Of a DNA stretch of 64,000 bases, positions 1-9,056 are shown one piece after another. The stretch spans positions 1,798,001 through 1,862,000 of the forward strand of contig CBDANW010000002.1 of assembly GCA_965197825.1 (NCBI GenBank). Direction: 5' to 3'. The notes under the pieces are model-generated. The model did no database searches. It was not told where the DNA came from and saw only the letters and a list, made by a program, of their open reading frames with translations. This DNA is from CBDANW01 sp965197825. Its GTDB lineage: Bacteria > Acidobacteriota > Vicinamibacteria > Marinacidobacterales > DATDRI01. Made by a program: the position numbers and the translations under genes. Position 1 is the stretch's first letter. The number at the start of each line of letters is the position of its first letter.

Positions 1-1
1 G

Positions 2-199
2 GAATGGGACGACGGCACGCGCCCGGCCCGGCATGAAGTGGACTGCGATCCTTACGAGCCGGGCATGGAGATCACGCGACGGTTCAGCAGCTCGTATCAA
101 TACCGTTATCCAGGGAACTACACTGTCTCGTTGCGGCTCATGCTGGGAGACAAGACCATCGTCTACGGCAGGACTCAGGTCCAAATCAGCGAGCGGTAG
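2..199 (+). CDS. C-terminal end of a PKD-like surface protein (partial)
   Basis: The 65 codons before the TAG at 197-199 are open from the window edge, so the gene starts outside the window. The end reads like the last strands of a PKD or other immunoglobulin-like beta-sandwich: YRYPGNYTVSLRL, then a short turn and a final strand VYGRTQVQI. Such domains are usually extracellular and mediate adhesion or spacing in large surface proteins. Nothing catalytic is visible. The methyltransferase gene follows 29 bp downstream on the same strand. The fold assignment rests on this short motif only. Confidence 0.5.
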   Translation, partial: EWDDGTRPARHEVDCDPYEPGMEITRRFSSSYQYRYPGNYTVSLRLMLGDKTIVYGRTQVQISER

Positions 200-228
200 T
201 CTCGCCGACGCCGGCCGAGGAACTATCC

Positions 229-1128
229 TTGCGGGAAGTCCAACCAGACGCTATCGGTGAGTATGGCGCCATCCGCTTTCGCTCCGACTACCACTATTCA
301 CTCTTCGAGTACTACCGCAGCGCGAAGATCTGGACCCAACTCGAACGTGCCGGTATACGGGTTTCCGGCACCGTGCTCGACGCCGGGTGTGGCGGCGGTG
401 GTGTAACGGTTTCCTTCGCGGAGGAGTCGAAGTACGCCGTCGGTTTGGATCTCGTCGATCGCTTCACTGATGCGGGCGTGCGCCTCGCCGTGGAGCGTGG
501 GATCTCGAACGTCTGTTTCGTTCAGGGCGACGGCATCTCCCTACCGTTCAAGCCAGGTTATTTCGATCTCGTGCTCTCTCACTCGGTGATCGAGCACGTC
601 GACTCCCCAGAAGATTACCTACGGGAATGTTTCCGCGTTCTGCGGCCGGGAGGCATTCTGTTTCTTTCCACGCCTCCTTACTACTCGTCGGCGGGGTCCC
701 ATCTGGCCCGGCTCAAGATTCCGATTCCCTACCAGCTCCTGCTGCCTCGCCGCTGGGCGTTCCAGTTGAACGTCTATTTGGCACGGGAGCACCCTTCCTG
801 GCTCGAACAACAAGGAGAGTCCAACTCCTGCCGAATGGCCGCCGCGCGGGGGACCACAAAAGAAGACGACCTGTTGCAGCGTGTCACGGTCACTCGCGTT
901 CGGCGTTGGCTGGGAAGCTCGGGATTCCAAGTTCTACGGGAGAAGAGACAGGTGAGCGGCTTCTTCGCGCGTCACGTGCCGAGTTTCCTCCGGCGTTTCT
1001 TGGAGCGGAACCGCTATACCCAGAGCGTCGTCTACAGCAACCTCGAGTACTTGCTGATGAAGCCTGCGTCTCCAGCCGAGCCAACCTCTTCCTCGACAAC
1101 GGAGAAGGACCGCTGGGTACAGGTCTAA
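229..1128 (+). CDS. Class I SAM-dependent methyltransferase
   Basis: Predicted 299-residue methyltransferase of the Methyltransf_11/UbiE-like type. The SAM-binding motif I is VLDAGCGGGG (residues about 49-58), the acidic end of strand beta-2 is GLDLVD, and a post-motif segment FDLVLSHSVIEHV with RVLRPGG (about 112-142) is typical of small-molecule methyltransferases acting on lipids, sugars or quinones. The substrate cannot be read from sequence. The start is TTG, chosen because a GAGG lies about nine bases upstream and the frame is open; no ATG lies near. The C-terminal 20 residues are low-complexity. It is followed directly by the broken dam gene. Confidence 0.75.
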   Translation: MREVQPDAIGEYGAIRFRSDYHYSLFEYYRSAKIWTQLERAGIRVSGTVLDAGCGGGGVTVSFAEESKYAVGLDLVDRFTDAGVRLAVERGISNVCFVQGDGISLPFKPGYFDLVLSHSVIEHVDSPEDYLRECFRVLRPGGILFLSTPPYYSSAGSHLARLKIPIPYQLLLPRRWAFQLNVYLAREHPSWLEQQGESNSCRMAAARGTTKEDDLLQRVTVTRVRRWLGSSGFQVLREKRQVSGFFARHVPSFLRRFLERNRYTQSVVYSNLEYLLMKPASPAEPTSSSTTEKDRWVQV

Positions 1129-1130
1129 CG

Positions 1131-1592
1131 GTTAGTGGGAGTGCCGGTGGCGCCCGGCGCCTTGCCCGGTCTACAACGGTCCCGCGCCCGTTCCTCAAGT
1201 GGGCGGGAGGGAAAGGGCAACTGCTCGACGAGATCGTAAAGCGTCTGCCTCCCGACAACAAACTCGTTCGTTATGTGGAGCCCTTCGTGGGCGGTGGCGC
1301 GTGAATCGTGGTGGCAAGTTTAACGTCCCACTGGGCCGCTACAAGAATCCGAGGATCCTTGACGAGGACAATCTCCGTCGTGTCTCCGCGGCACTGCAGG
1401 GAGTCGAGGTAGTCTGTCAGGATTTCGAAGAGGCCGTTAGCGGAGGCGGGTCAGGGGACTTAATCTACTTCGATCCGCCTTACCAGCCGCTTTCCCCGAT
1501 CAGCCGATTCACGGCCTATACATCGGAGGGGTTCGATCTCGATGCCCAGGAACGGCTGGCACAAGTGTTTCAGCTCCTGGACCGTGATGGGG
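1131..1592 (+). pseudogene. Broken DNA adenine methylase (Dam/M.DpnII type)
   Basis: Two fragments of one N6-adenine DNA methylase lie in different frames. The first (to 1302) carries the SAM motif PRPFLKWAGGKGQLL and ends at VEPFVGGGA. The second resumes at about 1304 with GGKFNVPLGRYKNP and includes the catalytic DPPY motif (LIYFDPPYQPL). In intact enzymes of this family about 100 residues separate these blocks, so an internal deletion with loss of frame is inferred. The gene then stops at about 1592, where it meets the 3' end of an inverted IS256-type transposase, so the C-terminus is also lost. No start codon is visible in the correct frame just upstream. The gene is non-functional. Confidence 0.8.
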
Positions 1593-2621
1593 CCACGCCG
1601 AGTCGATGCAACGTCAGCGTCTCCTCAAGGCCTTCCTCCAGGCTGCCAGCTGCGGATTGGTTCCGCTCTTCTAACTCACCGTGGAGTTGCTCGAGCGCAG
1701 TGAGGGCCTCTTCGTACTCCGGCCTGTTGTAGGCCCACTGGAGCCGCTTGCGCCATGACGCCTGCTCGCCCTTGGACAGGTAGCTCACTACGTTTTCACG
1801 TTTGTGCCACTGGCAGCGTTGTATCAGAGCCCGCTTACGGAATGCCTTCTTGACTGCCGCTTGGAGACCCTTGCCGCCGTCGATGATCACCAGCAGACCC
1901 TGGGAGATATCGAGTCCCCGCTCGAGCAGTGAACGCAGGAACGGCGTCAACACCTGCCCGTTCTCCGTGTCCGTCTCCACGAAGCCCAAGAAGCGTTTTT
2001 CCCCGCAAAGCGTGATGCCCAGAGCCACGACCATCGTTGCCTCGGCGAATGTCTTCCCATCCAGAAACAGCGCCACCACATCCTCGCCGGTCAGATCCCG
2101 TTCCTGCATCTCCCGCAGCTTCGCAGCGCTCGCTTGCACGAACCCTCGGGACACCGTTGAGCTCGACAGCCCGATGGCGCCCGGAATCGCTTCCGCTGCC
2201 GCCTCGTAGTTGCGACAAGAGATTCCGTAGAGAACTCGTTTCAGCAGAAGATCATTCACCTCACCGCCGTGGCTCACCGCCTCGTAGCAGCGAAGCGGAA
2301 TCTCTCCTCCTCGATGCTCCGAACCCGTGGCACACGGATCGGTACCCGCTGGCCGCCAAGCCCTACCGTGCCCGGGTTGCTTCCGGGACGGCGACCGCGC
2401 TCCAGCTCGTCCTTGCGAGACTATCGCTCTCCCGCCAACGCCTTCACTTCGTCGTCGAGCAACTCGTGAACGTGCATTAGACCAAGGGGGACCAACGAAC
2501 GGATCATCTCTACCTTGGCGTCCAGCGCGAGTTCCCCGTAATCCTCGTGCCTCACCATCTCGACCTCACCCAAACGACGCGACTTCTTGCGTTTCTTGAC
2601 CGAACGTAGCAGACTTCCCAT
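1570..2621 (-). pseudogene. IS256-family (mutator type) transposase, disrupted
   Basis: The N-terminal part (2421-2621) includes VEMIRSLVPLGLMHVHELL and runs into an in-frame TAG right after LAGER. Homology continues in the same frame past the TAG, then shifts frame near 2290, where the frame reading IPLRCYEAVSHGG takes over. The rest carries the DDE-type core: LDGKTFAEATMVVALG, FVETDTENGQVLTPFLR, IDGGKG and QRCQWHKRENVVSYL. The C-terminus breaks after LHRLGV and is replaced by a few unrelated residues, so about 100 residues including the last catalytic region are missing. One nonsense codon, one frameshift and one truncation make it inactive. Confidence 0.88.
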
Positions 2622-2725
2622 CTCGGCTTCCTTTCTTCGCGGCTTGATTTTGTTTTGTCCAACGCCATCAAACCACGGAGTTTAGAGCCGTTTCAATTCC
2701 CAACTAAGATTGGCACACTTTCACA
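1592..2725 (-). mobile_element. Remnant of an IS256-family insertion sequence
   Basis: The stretch between the broken dam gene and the broken MATE gene is filled by a decayed IS256-type transposase and a short leader. The right end of the element is missing: its transposase stops abruptly at about 1590, exactly where dam homology ends. The left end probably lies near 2720-2730, where MATE coding is lost, but terminal inverted repeats cannot be paired because one end is gone. Boundaries are approximate. Confidence 0.6.
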
Positions 2726-4008
2726 TCCAGAAGCAAAAGAAGTTAATCCAGGTGGGCGTCGCGGTGTCGCCCGCCCCGTTGAAGGCCTGCATCATCACTA
2801 TGCCCCCAAGCGTAAAAGACGTAGCCGTAACTGATGATGCGCAGACAGTCGACTCCAACCGGCAACACCTCAGAGTCCGTGGTAAAGATGCCCACGATCT
2901 CGGGCGCGAGGAGAAGAAACACGACCGTGACGATCGCCATTAAGAACATGTTCCACATGCCGGTAAGCCACACTGCCTTCTCGGCACGGTCCGGTTTCCC
3001 CGCTCCGAGGTTTTGTCCCACCAGCGTCGCGGCCGCATTGCTCAAACCCCACGAGGGAAGGATGATGAAGATGACGATGCGGATCGAGATCACGTAACCC
3101 GCCAGGACGGCGCTTCCGAACGTGGCCAGAATGCGGACCAACCCGACGTAGCTCGCGGTGGCGATCAGCATCTGACCGACACCACCGGCGGAGAGTCGGA
3201 GCAGGCTCCTAATGACCCCGAGATCGATCGACACGTCCTCCCGCGTCATCTGAAGACGCTTGCTGATCCGGAAATTCCAGAACTGGTAGAGCACACCCGT
3301 GCCGCGACCGATCGTCGTGGCCACCGCGGCACCGGTTAGACCGAGCTCGGGAAAAGGTCCCCAGCCGAAGATCAGACAAGGATCCAGCACTAGATTGGTC
3401 GCGTTCGCGATCCATAGGGCGCGCATTGCGGTGGCGGCATCGCCCACGCCCCGGTAGATGGCGTTGTTGAGAAAGAGGAGCAGAATTGTCGCCATCCCCG
3501 CGTACATCACGCGGGTGTAGCTGACGCCCATTGCCACGATCTCCGGCGAAGCACCCATCCCTCCGAGTAGCTCGGGCGCGAACCAGGCCCCCGCGAAGCC
3601 GAACAGCAGGGAGATTGCGATGCCGATGACCACGGCCTGAACCCCCGCCCGCGCGGCGCCTCGTGGGTCCTTCTCTCCCGTGCGGCGGGCCACCAACGCG
3701 GTGGTGGCCATACCGAGACCGACCGCAACGGCATAGATGATCTCGAGCATCGACTCGGTCAGCCCGACCGCGGCCAGCGCCTCGGAGCCGAGGCGGGCGA
3801 CGAAAAACGCATCGCATATCGCGAACACCGACTCGCCCGCCATTTCCAAGACCATGGGGATGGCGAGGATACCGACGGCGCGGTTCAGCTTTCCCGCGGT
3901 GAAGTCTCGCTCGGTTCCCTGAAGAGACTCCCGCACCGCGGCCCAAAAACCGTTTGCCTCGCCTCCGGGTGTGGGGGAATCGCTGCCGGGATTCACGTCT
4001 GGTCTCAA
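2721..4008 (-). pseudogene. MATE-family multidrug/Na+ antiporter, frameshifted and truncated
   Basis: Inner-membrane exporter of the MATE family: about ten hydrophobic segments are readable, with family signatures such as PMVLEMAGESVFAICDAFF, GLGMATTALVARRTG and ISYGYVFYAWG. Near 2803-2807 (five C on the plus strand) the frame breaks. Removing one base restores IVMMQAFNGAGDTATPTW, a conserved MATE block, which then ends at a TGA (2721-2723) about 60-70 residues short of a normal C-terminus, beside the IS remnant. Without the correction the frame ends at 2743. The start TTG (4008) is uncertain; GTG at 3996 is possible. It follows atpC by 52 bp on the same strand. Confidence 0.8.
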
Positions 4009-4060
4009 GCGAGATGCTCGGCTGGATCCGAGCTAGGTGGGGATGCCGAGAGCGGATGCT

Positions 4061-4492
4061 CTAGCTATTCCCTTTTTGGGCCCGGCGAGCGGTCTCCAGA
4101 CGCGCTTCGGCTCGCGCCGCGGCCTCGTCAACTTCGCGCGTCCGATCGACGTCATAAGCCACGCCGAACTCCTCACGGCGCTCTCTTGCTCTCTTGGCGG
4201 CGGTCTCGGCTCTTTGGAGATCGAGATCCTCGGCCAGCTCCGCGGTATTCACCAGCAGAGTCACCTTGTACGGCAGGACTTCCGCAAAGCCCCAGTTCAC
4301 GCTAACGAGATGTGCTTCTCTTTCGACCCGGTAGCTGACGGTGCCAGCCTTGAGCTGAGTCAGAAACGGCGTGTGCCCGGGGAGCACTCCGAAGTAGCCC
4401 TCGATTCCAGGCGCCTCGATCTCATCGACCGCTTCGCGGACGCACACGCCTTCGGGGGTGACGATTTCGAGCTCGATCTTTTTGTCGGGCAT
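4061..4492 (-). CDS. atpC: F1Fo ATP synthase subunit epsilon
   Basis: Subunit epsilon of the F1 central stalk (143 residues). The N-terminal beta-sandwich is clear: LEIVTPEGVCV, the loop IEGYFGVLPGHTPFL (the GxxGxLPGH signature) and LLVNTAELAEDLDL. The C-terminal helices are charged and alanine-rich (AETAAKRARERREEF). It couples the rotor to catalytic beta subunits and can restrain ATP hydrolysis. It is the last gene of the ATP synthase operon, 25 bp after atpD. The length is normal for the family. Confidence 0.95.
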   Translation of the reverse strand: MPDKKIELEIVTPEGVCVREAVDEIEAPGIEGYFGVLPGHTPFLTQLKAGTVSYRVEREAHLVSVNWGFAEVLPYKVTLLVNTAELAEDLDLQRAETAAKRARERREEFGVAYDVDRTREVDEAAARAEARLETARRAQKGNS

Positions 4493-4517
4493 GTTGATCT
4501 GCCTTGCTGTATCTTTA

Positions 4518-5972
4518 CTAGCTCAATTCCTCCCCGCTTACGCCGGCGTCCGACATTTCCTTGGCACGCTTGACCACCTCGTCAATCCCGCCGACCATGT
4601 AGAAGGCCTGCTCGGGGACGTCGTCCATTTCACCGGCCACGATGCGTTGGAATCCCCCTATCGAATCCCCGAGGGACACGTACTTCCCTTCCCGGCCGGT
4701 GAACTGCTCGGCAACGAAAAAGGGCTGCGAGAAGAACCGTTGTATTTTTCGCGCTCGAGCCACGGTAACCTTGTCCTCTTCACTGAGCTCGTCAATACCG
4801 AGAATGGCAATGATGTCCTGCAGATCTTTGTAACGTTGTAAGACCTCCTTGACCGACCGTGCGACGCGATAGTGTTCCTCTCCGATGATGCGCGGATCCA
4901 GAATCCGGGAGGTGGACGCTAGAGGATCCACGGCTGGGTAGATCCCGAGCTCCGCGATCTGACGCGAAAGGTTGGTCGTGGCATCCAAGTGGGAAAACGT
5001 CGTGGCCACGCCCGGATCGGTGTAGTCGTCGGCCGGAACGTATATGGCCTGAATGGACGTCACCGAGCCCTTTGTGGTCGACGTGATCCTCTCCTCCAAT
5101 ATCCCCATCTCGGATGCCAGGGTTGGTTGGTATCCGACCGCGGAGGGCATCCGCCCCAGCAGCGCCGACACCTCCATCCCTGCCAGGGTGTAGCGATAGA
5201 TGTTGTCGATGAAGAACAGCACGTCTTGCCCTTCCTGGTCGCGGAAGTGCTCGGCCACGGTAAGCCCGGTGAACCCCACCCGCAGGCGAACACCTGGCGG
5301 CTCGTTCATCTGCCCGTAGACAAGTGCCGTCTTTTCGATAACGCCGGACTCCTTCATCTCGAGCCACAGGTCGTTCCCTTCTCTCGTCCGCTCGCCGACT
5401 CCAGAAAACACGGAGTAGCCGCCGTGCTTGGTGGCGATGTTATGGATGAGCTCCATAATGATGACCGTCTTGCCCACACCGGCTCCGCCGAAGAGACCCA
5501 CCTTCCCGCCGCGCAGGTAAGGCTCGAGCAAGTCGATGACTTTGATGCCCGTCTCGAACATCTCGAGCTTGGTGCTCTGCTCGACGTACTCGGGCACCCG
5601 ACGATGGATGGGATTTCGCTCTTTCGACTCGATCGGCCCCAGCTTATCCACCGGCTCGCCCAGGACGTTCATCACACGGCCGAGCGTTTCCTTGCCAACC
5701 GGCACCGCAATGGGTCGGCCGGTATCGAGAGCCTTCGTCCCCCGCACGAGGCCGTCGGTAGGCTTCATGGCCACCGTGCGGACGCGGTTCTCTCCCAAAT
5801 GCTGCTGGACCTCGACCACGATATCCACTGGCACGGAGGCGAGTTGTTCTTCGTCGACGATTTGGATGGCGTTGTAGATGGCGGGCAATTGGCCGCTCTG
5901 AAACTCGATGTCCACGACATTACCTATCACTTGTACGACGCGGCCAACGTTGGCGTGCTTCCAAACGGTCAT
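4518..5972 (-). CDS. atpD: F1Fo ATP synthase subunit beta (catalytic)
   Basis: Catalytic beta subunit of F1 (484 residues). The Walker A loop GGAGVGKT and following VIIMELIHNIA, the Walker B segment VLFFIDNIYRYT, the catalytic glutamate block GVGERTREGNDL and the ATP synthase alpha/beta signature region (PAVDPLASTSR) are all present. Three copies alternate with alpha in the F1 head and make ATP from ADP and phosphate. It lies between atpG (34 bp upstream) and atpC in one operon. The start ATG gives the typical N-terminus with GRVVQVIGNVVDIEF. Confidence 0.98.
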   Translation of the reverse strand: MTVWKHANVGRVVQVIGNVVDIEFQSGQLPAIYNAIQIVDEEQLASVPVDIVVEVQQHLGENRVRTVAMKPTDGLVRGTKALDTGRPIAVPVGKETLGRVMNVLGEPVDKLGPIESKERNPIHRRVPEYVEQSTKLEMFETGIKVIDLLEPYLRGGKVGLFGGAGVGKTVIIMELIHNIATKHGGYSVFSGVGERTREGNDLWLEMKESGVIEKTALVYGQMNEPPGVRLRVGFTGLTVAEHFRDQEGQDVLFFIDNIYRYTLAGMEVSALLGRMPSAVGYQPTLASEMGILEERITSTTKGSVTSIQAIYVPADDYTDPGVATTFSHLDATTNLSRQIAELGIYPAVDPLASTSRILDPRIIGEEHYRVARSVKEVLQRYKDLQDIIAILGIDELSEEDKVTVARARKIQRFFSQPFFVAEQFTGREGKYVSLGDSIGGFQRIVAGEMDDVPEQAFYMVGGIDEVVKRAKEMSDAGVSGEELS

Positions 5973-6006
5973 GCTTGTCTTGCTCCTATGGTTGGTGTTT
6001 CTGGAC

Positions 6007-6864
6007 TTACTTAAGCGCTTCTGCGCCGCTCACGACTTCGAGTATCTCGTTCGTGATGGCTGACTGCCGGGCCCGGTTCATGGTGAGCGTCAAGTGATCG
6101 ATCAACTCACCTGCGTTCTTGGTCGCGCTCTCCATCGCGGTCATCCGAGCGGCATGCTCTGCAGCGGCGGACTCCAACAACGCGCGCCACAACTGATACT
6201 CCACATGGATCGGTAAGAGGCCCTTGAGGATCTCCTTTGCAGTCGGCTCGTAGATGTAGTCGAACTCCTCTTCGGGCAGGTCGAAGTGTAGCTTTTCGAG
6301 GGGAAGAAGCCGTTCTACCACGACGTCCTGCTGCATCACATTCTTGAACTGGTTGTAAATGAGGTAAACCGCGTCCAGGGAACCCTCCATGTAGCGATCC
6401 ATGATTGGACTGGCCGTCTTCTTGGAGTCGGCGTATGTGAGGTCGCGGAAGATGCCCACATGCTCCGCCCGTATGGTGTAGCTCCTGCGGCGGAAGAAAT
6501 CCCGCGCCTTTCTGCCGATGACTTGGATCTCTAGCTCCTCCGCTCGTGCTTTCTCCAGAAACGACACCGCTTCTTTCAGGATGTTCGCGTTGAACGCACC
6601 GGCAAGCCCTTTGTCCGCTGTAATGACGATTACCTCGACCCGCCGAGGCTCGCGCACGGCCAACAGGGGGTGTGCCTTGGGGTCAGCGCGTGTAGCCAGG
6701 CTGTTCAAGACCTCTAACATTCTGACGGCGAACGGGCGGGCGGAAAGGATGCGGTCCTGCGCTCGACGAAGCTTGGCCGCGGAGACCATTTTCATGGCCT
6801 TGGTGACCTGCTGCGTGCTCTTGACGCTCCGCACGCGGCGACGAAGATCTAATAGGCTAGGCAT
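6007..6864 (-). CDS. atpG: F1Fo ATP synthase subunit gamma
   Basis: Gamma subunit (285 residues), the rotating shaft of F1. The N-terminal helix is SLLDLRRRVRSVKSTQQVTKAMKMV split as usual (LRRRVRSVKSTQQVTKAMK at about residues 6-24), and the C-terminal helix holds the signature MESATKNAGELIDHLTL and INRARQ-like NRARQSAITNEILEVV. The central Rossmann-like domain (ITADKGLAGAFN) is intact. It sits in normal order between atpA (15 bp upstream) and atpD. Confidence 0.97.
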   Translation of the reverse strand: MPSLLDLRRRVRSVKSTQQVTKAMKMVSAAKLRRAQDRILSARPFAVRMLEVLNSLATRADPKAHPLLAVREPRRVEVIVITADKGLAGAFNANILKEAVSFLEKARAEELEIQVIGRKARDFFRRRSYTIRAEHVGIFRDLTYADSKKTASPIMDRYMEGSLDAVYLIYNQFKNVMQQDVVVERLLPLEKLHFDLPEEEFDYIYEPTAKEILKGLLPIHVEYQLWRALLESAAAEHAARMTAMESATKNAGELIDHLTLTMNRARQSAITNEILEVVSGAEALK

Positions 6865-6879
6865 ACTTGGTCCCTGGCC

Positions 6880-8406
6880 CTAGGCAGCCGATTCTCGCCT
6901 GGCTTTGAATTCCTCTTTGAAACTCGTGATCGCCTGGGAGAGCTCCTTCGTTAGGTCGTCGTCGAGTTTCTTTTTTTCCGCGATGGCAGCCAGCGTTCCA
7001 GGATGCCGACTGTCGAGGAACTTGTGCAATTCCGCCTCAAACTCTCCGCAGACGGACACCTCGAGATCGTCGAGGAACCCGTTCGTGGCGGCGAAGATGA
7101 TCGCGATCTGTTTCTCGACTGACAAAGGTAGGTACTGGTCTTGTTTGAGGATCTCCACCAAGCGCTCACCCTTCGCAAGCTGGGCCTGCGTCGCCTTGTC
7201 CAGATCGGACCCGAATTGAGCGAAAGCGGCCATCTCTCTGTACTGCGCCAGATCGAGCCGCATGGTGCCTGCCACCTGCCGCATCGCTCGGATCTGTGCC
7301 GAGCCCCCTACCCGGCTGACGGAGTTACCGACATTGACCGCGGGACGAATCCCGGAGTGAAAGAGGTCGGACTCCAGATAGATTTGTCCGTCGGTGATGG
7401 AGATGACGTTGGTCGGCACGTACGCCGAGATGTCACCCGCCTGGGTCTCGATGAACGGGAAGGCGGTCAGAGATCCTCCGCCTAGCTCGTCGTTTAGCTT
7501 CACCGCCCGCTCGAGAAGCCGTGAATGGAGATAAAAAACGTCTCCCGGGTAGGCCTCGCGGCCGGGTGGTCGTCGGAGCAACAGTGAGATCTCTCGATAG
7601 GCTGCGGCATGCTTGGACAGGTCGTCGTAAATGCAGAGAGCATGGCCACCGTTGTAAAGGAAATGCTCTCCGATGGCGCAGCCGGAATAAGGTGCGATGT
7701 ACTGGAGAGGTGCCGGATCGGAAGCCGACGCGACCACGACGATGGTGTGCTCCATGGCCCCATGTTCTTCGAGAGTTTTGACCACCTGGGCGACCGTGGA
7801 TTGCTTTTGACCCATCGCCACATAGATGCAGATGACGCCTTTGCCTTTCTGGTTGATGATGGTGTCCACGGCAATCGCCGTCTTGCCGGTCTGTCGATCG
7901 CCGATGATCAATTCCCGCTGACCGCGACCGATCGGGATCATCGCGTCGATTGCTTTGATGCCCGTTTGCAGAGGCTCCTTCACCGGCTGGCGTTCCACGA
8001 CCCCCGCCGCTACGCGCTCGACCGGGTTGTGTTCCTTGGTCAGGATCGGCCCTTTACCGTCGATGGGACGACCCAAAGCATCCACGACGCGACCCGCCAG
8101 GGCGTCACCCACTGGCACCTGGAGAATCCGCCCCGTCCGTTTGGCGGTGTCTCCTTCCTTGATGTGCGTCGTCTCGCCGAAAAGCACCAGACTCACTGAT
8201 TCCTCTTCGAGGTTGAGAGCCAGGCCGAAGACTTCGTGAGGAAGCTCCACTAGCTCCCCGAACATGATCCGCTCGAGCCCGTAGACACGGGCAATCCCGT
8301 CGCCCACGGACACAACGGTTCCAACCTCCGAGACGTCGACGCCCGCCTCAAAACCGCCTATTTGCTCCCTCAGAATCTTCGTGATCTCGTCAGCCTTGAT
8401 CTCCAT
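6880..8406 (-). CDS. atpA: F1Fo ATP synthase subunit alpha
   Basis: Non-catalytic nucleotide-binding alpha subunit (508 residues). The first residues (MEIKADEITKILREQI) match the membrane-facing crown helix of the family. The P-loop is GDRQTGKT, followed by IAVDTIINQK; the arginine-finger region PAVNVGNSVSRVGGSAQ and the family signature are present. It forms the alternating alpha3beta3 ring and, through the crown, contacts the delta subunit encoded by the upstream gene. It is separated from atpH by 89 bp, the largest gap in this operon. Confidence 0.98.
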   Translation of the reverse strand: MEIKADEITKILREQIGGFEAGVDVSEVGTVVSVGDGIARVYGLERIMFGELVELPHEVFGLALNLEEESVSLVLFGETTHIKEGDTAKRTGRILQVPVGDALAGRVVDALGRPIDGKGPILTKEHNPVERVAAGVVERQPVKEPLQTGIKAIDAMIPIGRGQRELIIGDRQTGKTAIAVDTIINQKGKGVICIYVAMGQKQSTVAQVVKTLEEHGAMEHTIVVVASASDPAPLQYIAPYSGCAIGEHFLYNGGHALCIYDDLSKHAAAYREISLLLRRPPGREAYPGDVFYLHSRLLERAVKLNDELGGGSLTAFPFIETQAGDISAYVPTNVISITDGQIYLESDLFHSGIRPAVNVGNSVSRVGGSAQIRAMRQVAGTMRLDLAQYREMAAFAQFGSDLDKATQAQLAKGERLVEILKQDQYLPLSVEKQIAIIFAATNGFLDDLEVSVCGEFEAELHKFLDSRHPGTLAAIAEKKKLDDDLTKELSQAITSFKEEFKARRESAA

Positions 8407-8495
8407 GAACTCCCTGACCTCGCGAAAGACGGGGTGCTTTTGACCCCGTCGTGTGAATGCTCCAGAGCGTAATGAGGTTCGACGCTCGGGTTACT

Positions 8496-9056
8496 TCAGC
8501 CTGTAGAGAGAAGACGCTCCTTGAACCGCGCCAACTGCGCGGTCACGGTGGTGTCATAGATCCGATTGCCAATCCGAACGATGAGACCTCCCATCAAGTT
8601 CGAGTCGGTACGGAACTCGGCGCGCACGGTCTTCCCGGTGAGCTTTTCTAGTTTTCCAATCAGTGCCTTCTCCTCCGCCTTGCTGAGAGCATCGGAGGTG
8701 ATGACTTCCGCCTTCTCGATTCTCTGGTGCTCGTCCAACTGTCGCCGGTAGGCCTCTCGCACCAATTCCAGCAGGGGCATCCGCTCTTTGGCCGCCATCA
8801 CTCGAAGGAGATTGGAAGTGGTCTCGGTCCACTCCGACTTCGAGACCAGGGCCTCGATCACCGCCACCCGGCGAGAGGAGACGACGGCGGGACTACCCAG
8901 CGTTTGACCAAAATCGGGGTGGGACTCGAAGAGAGCAACCACCTCACCGAGCTCACGCTCGATGCGCTCCGGATCTTCCTTTTTCTCGACGACCACCTGT
9001 AGCAAGGCCCGGGCATAGCGGTTGGCGACGACCCGCGCCTCGGCGGTGGCCCTCAC
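8496..9056 (-). CDS. atpH: F1Fo ATP synthase subunit delta
   Basis: Delta subunit (186 residues), which links the peripheral stalk (b/b') to the top of F1. An N-terminal helical bundle starts at VVANRYARALLQVV, and the C-terminal part has the conserved GGLIVRIGNRIYDTTV signature near residues 160-175. The last residues are LARFKERLLSTG. Its start overlaps the end of atpF by four bases (ATGA-type coupling), so the two are almost certainly co-translated. Confidence 0.95.
   Translation of the reverse strand: MRATAEARVVANRYARALLQVVVEKKEDPERIERELGEVVALFESHPDFGQTLGSPAVVSSRRVAVIEALVSKSEWTETTSNLLRVMAAKERMPLLELVREAYRRQLDEHQRIEKAEVITSDALSKAEEKALIGKLEKLTGKTVRAEFRTDSNLMGGLIVRIGNRIYDTTVTAQLARFKERLLSTG

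Noticed and set aside
627..1304. Long frame that includes the dam N-terminus as a single large gene
   Set aside because: The first 180 codons are the methyltransferase gene read in another frame; only the last part has Dam motifs.
1570..2277. Transposase taken as an intact 235-residue gene from GTG 2277
   Set aside because: The codon lies inside the family's conserved region (AVSHGG); the N-terminus is in another frame upstream, so this is a fragment.
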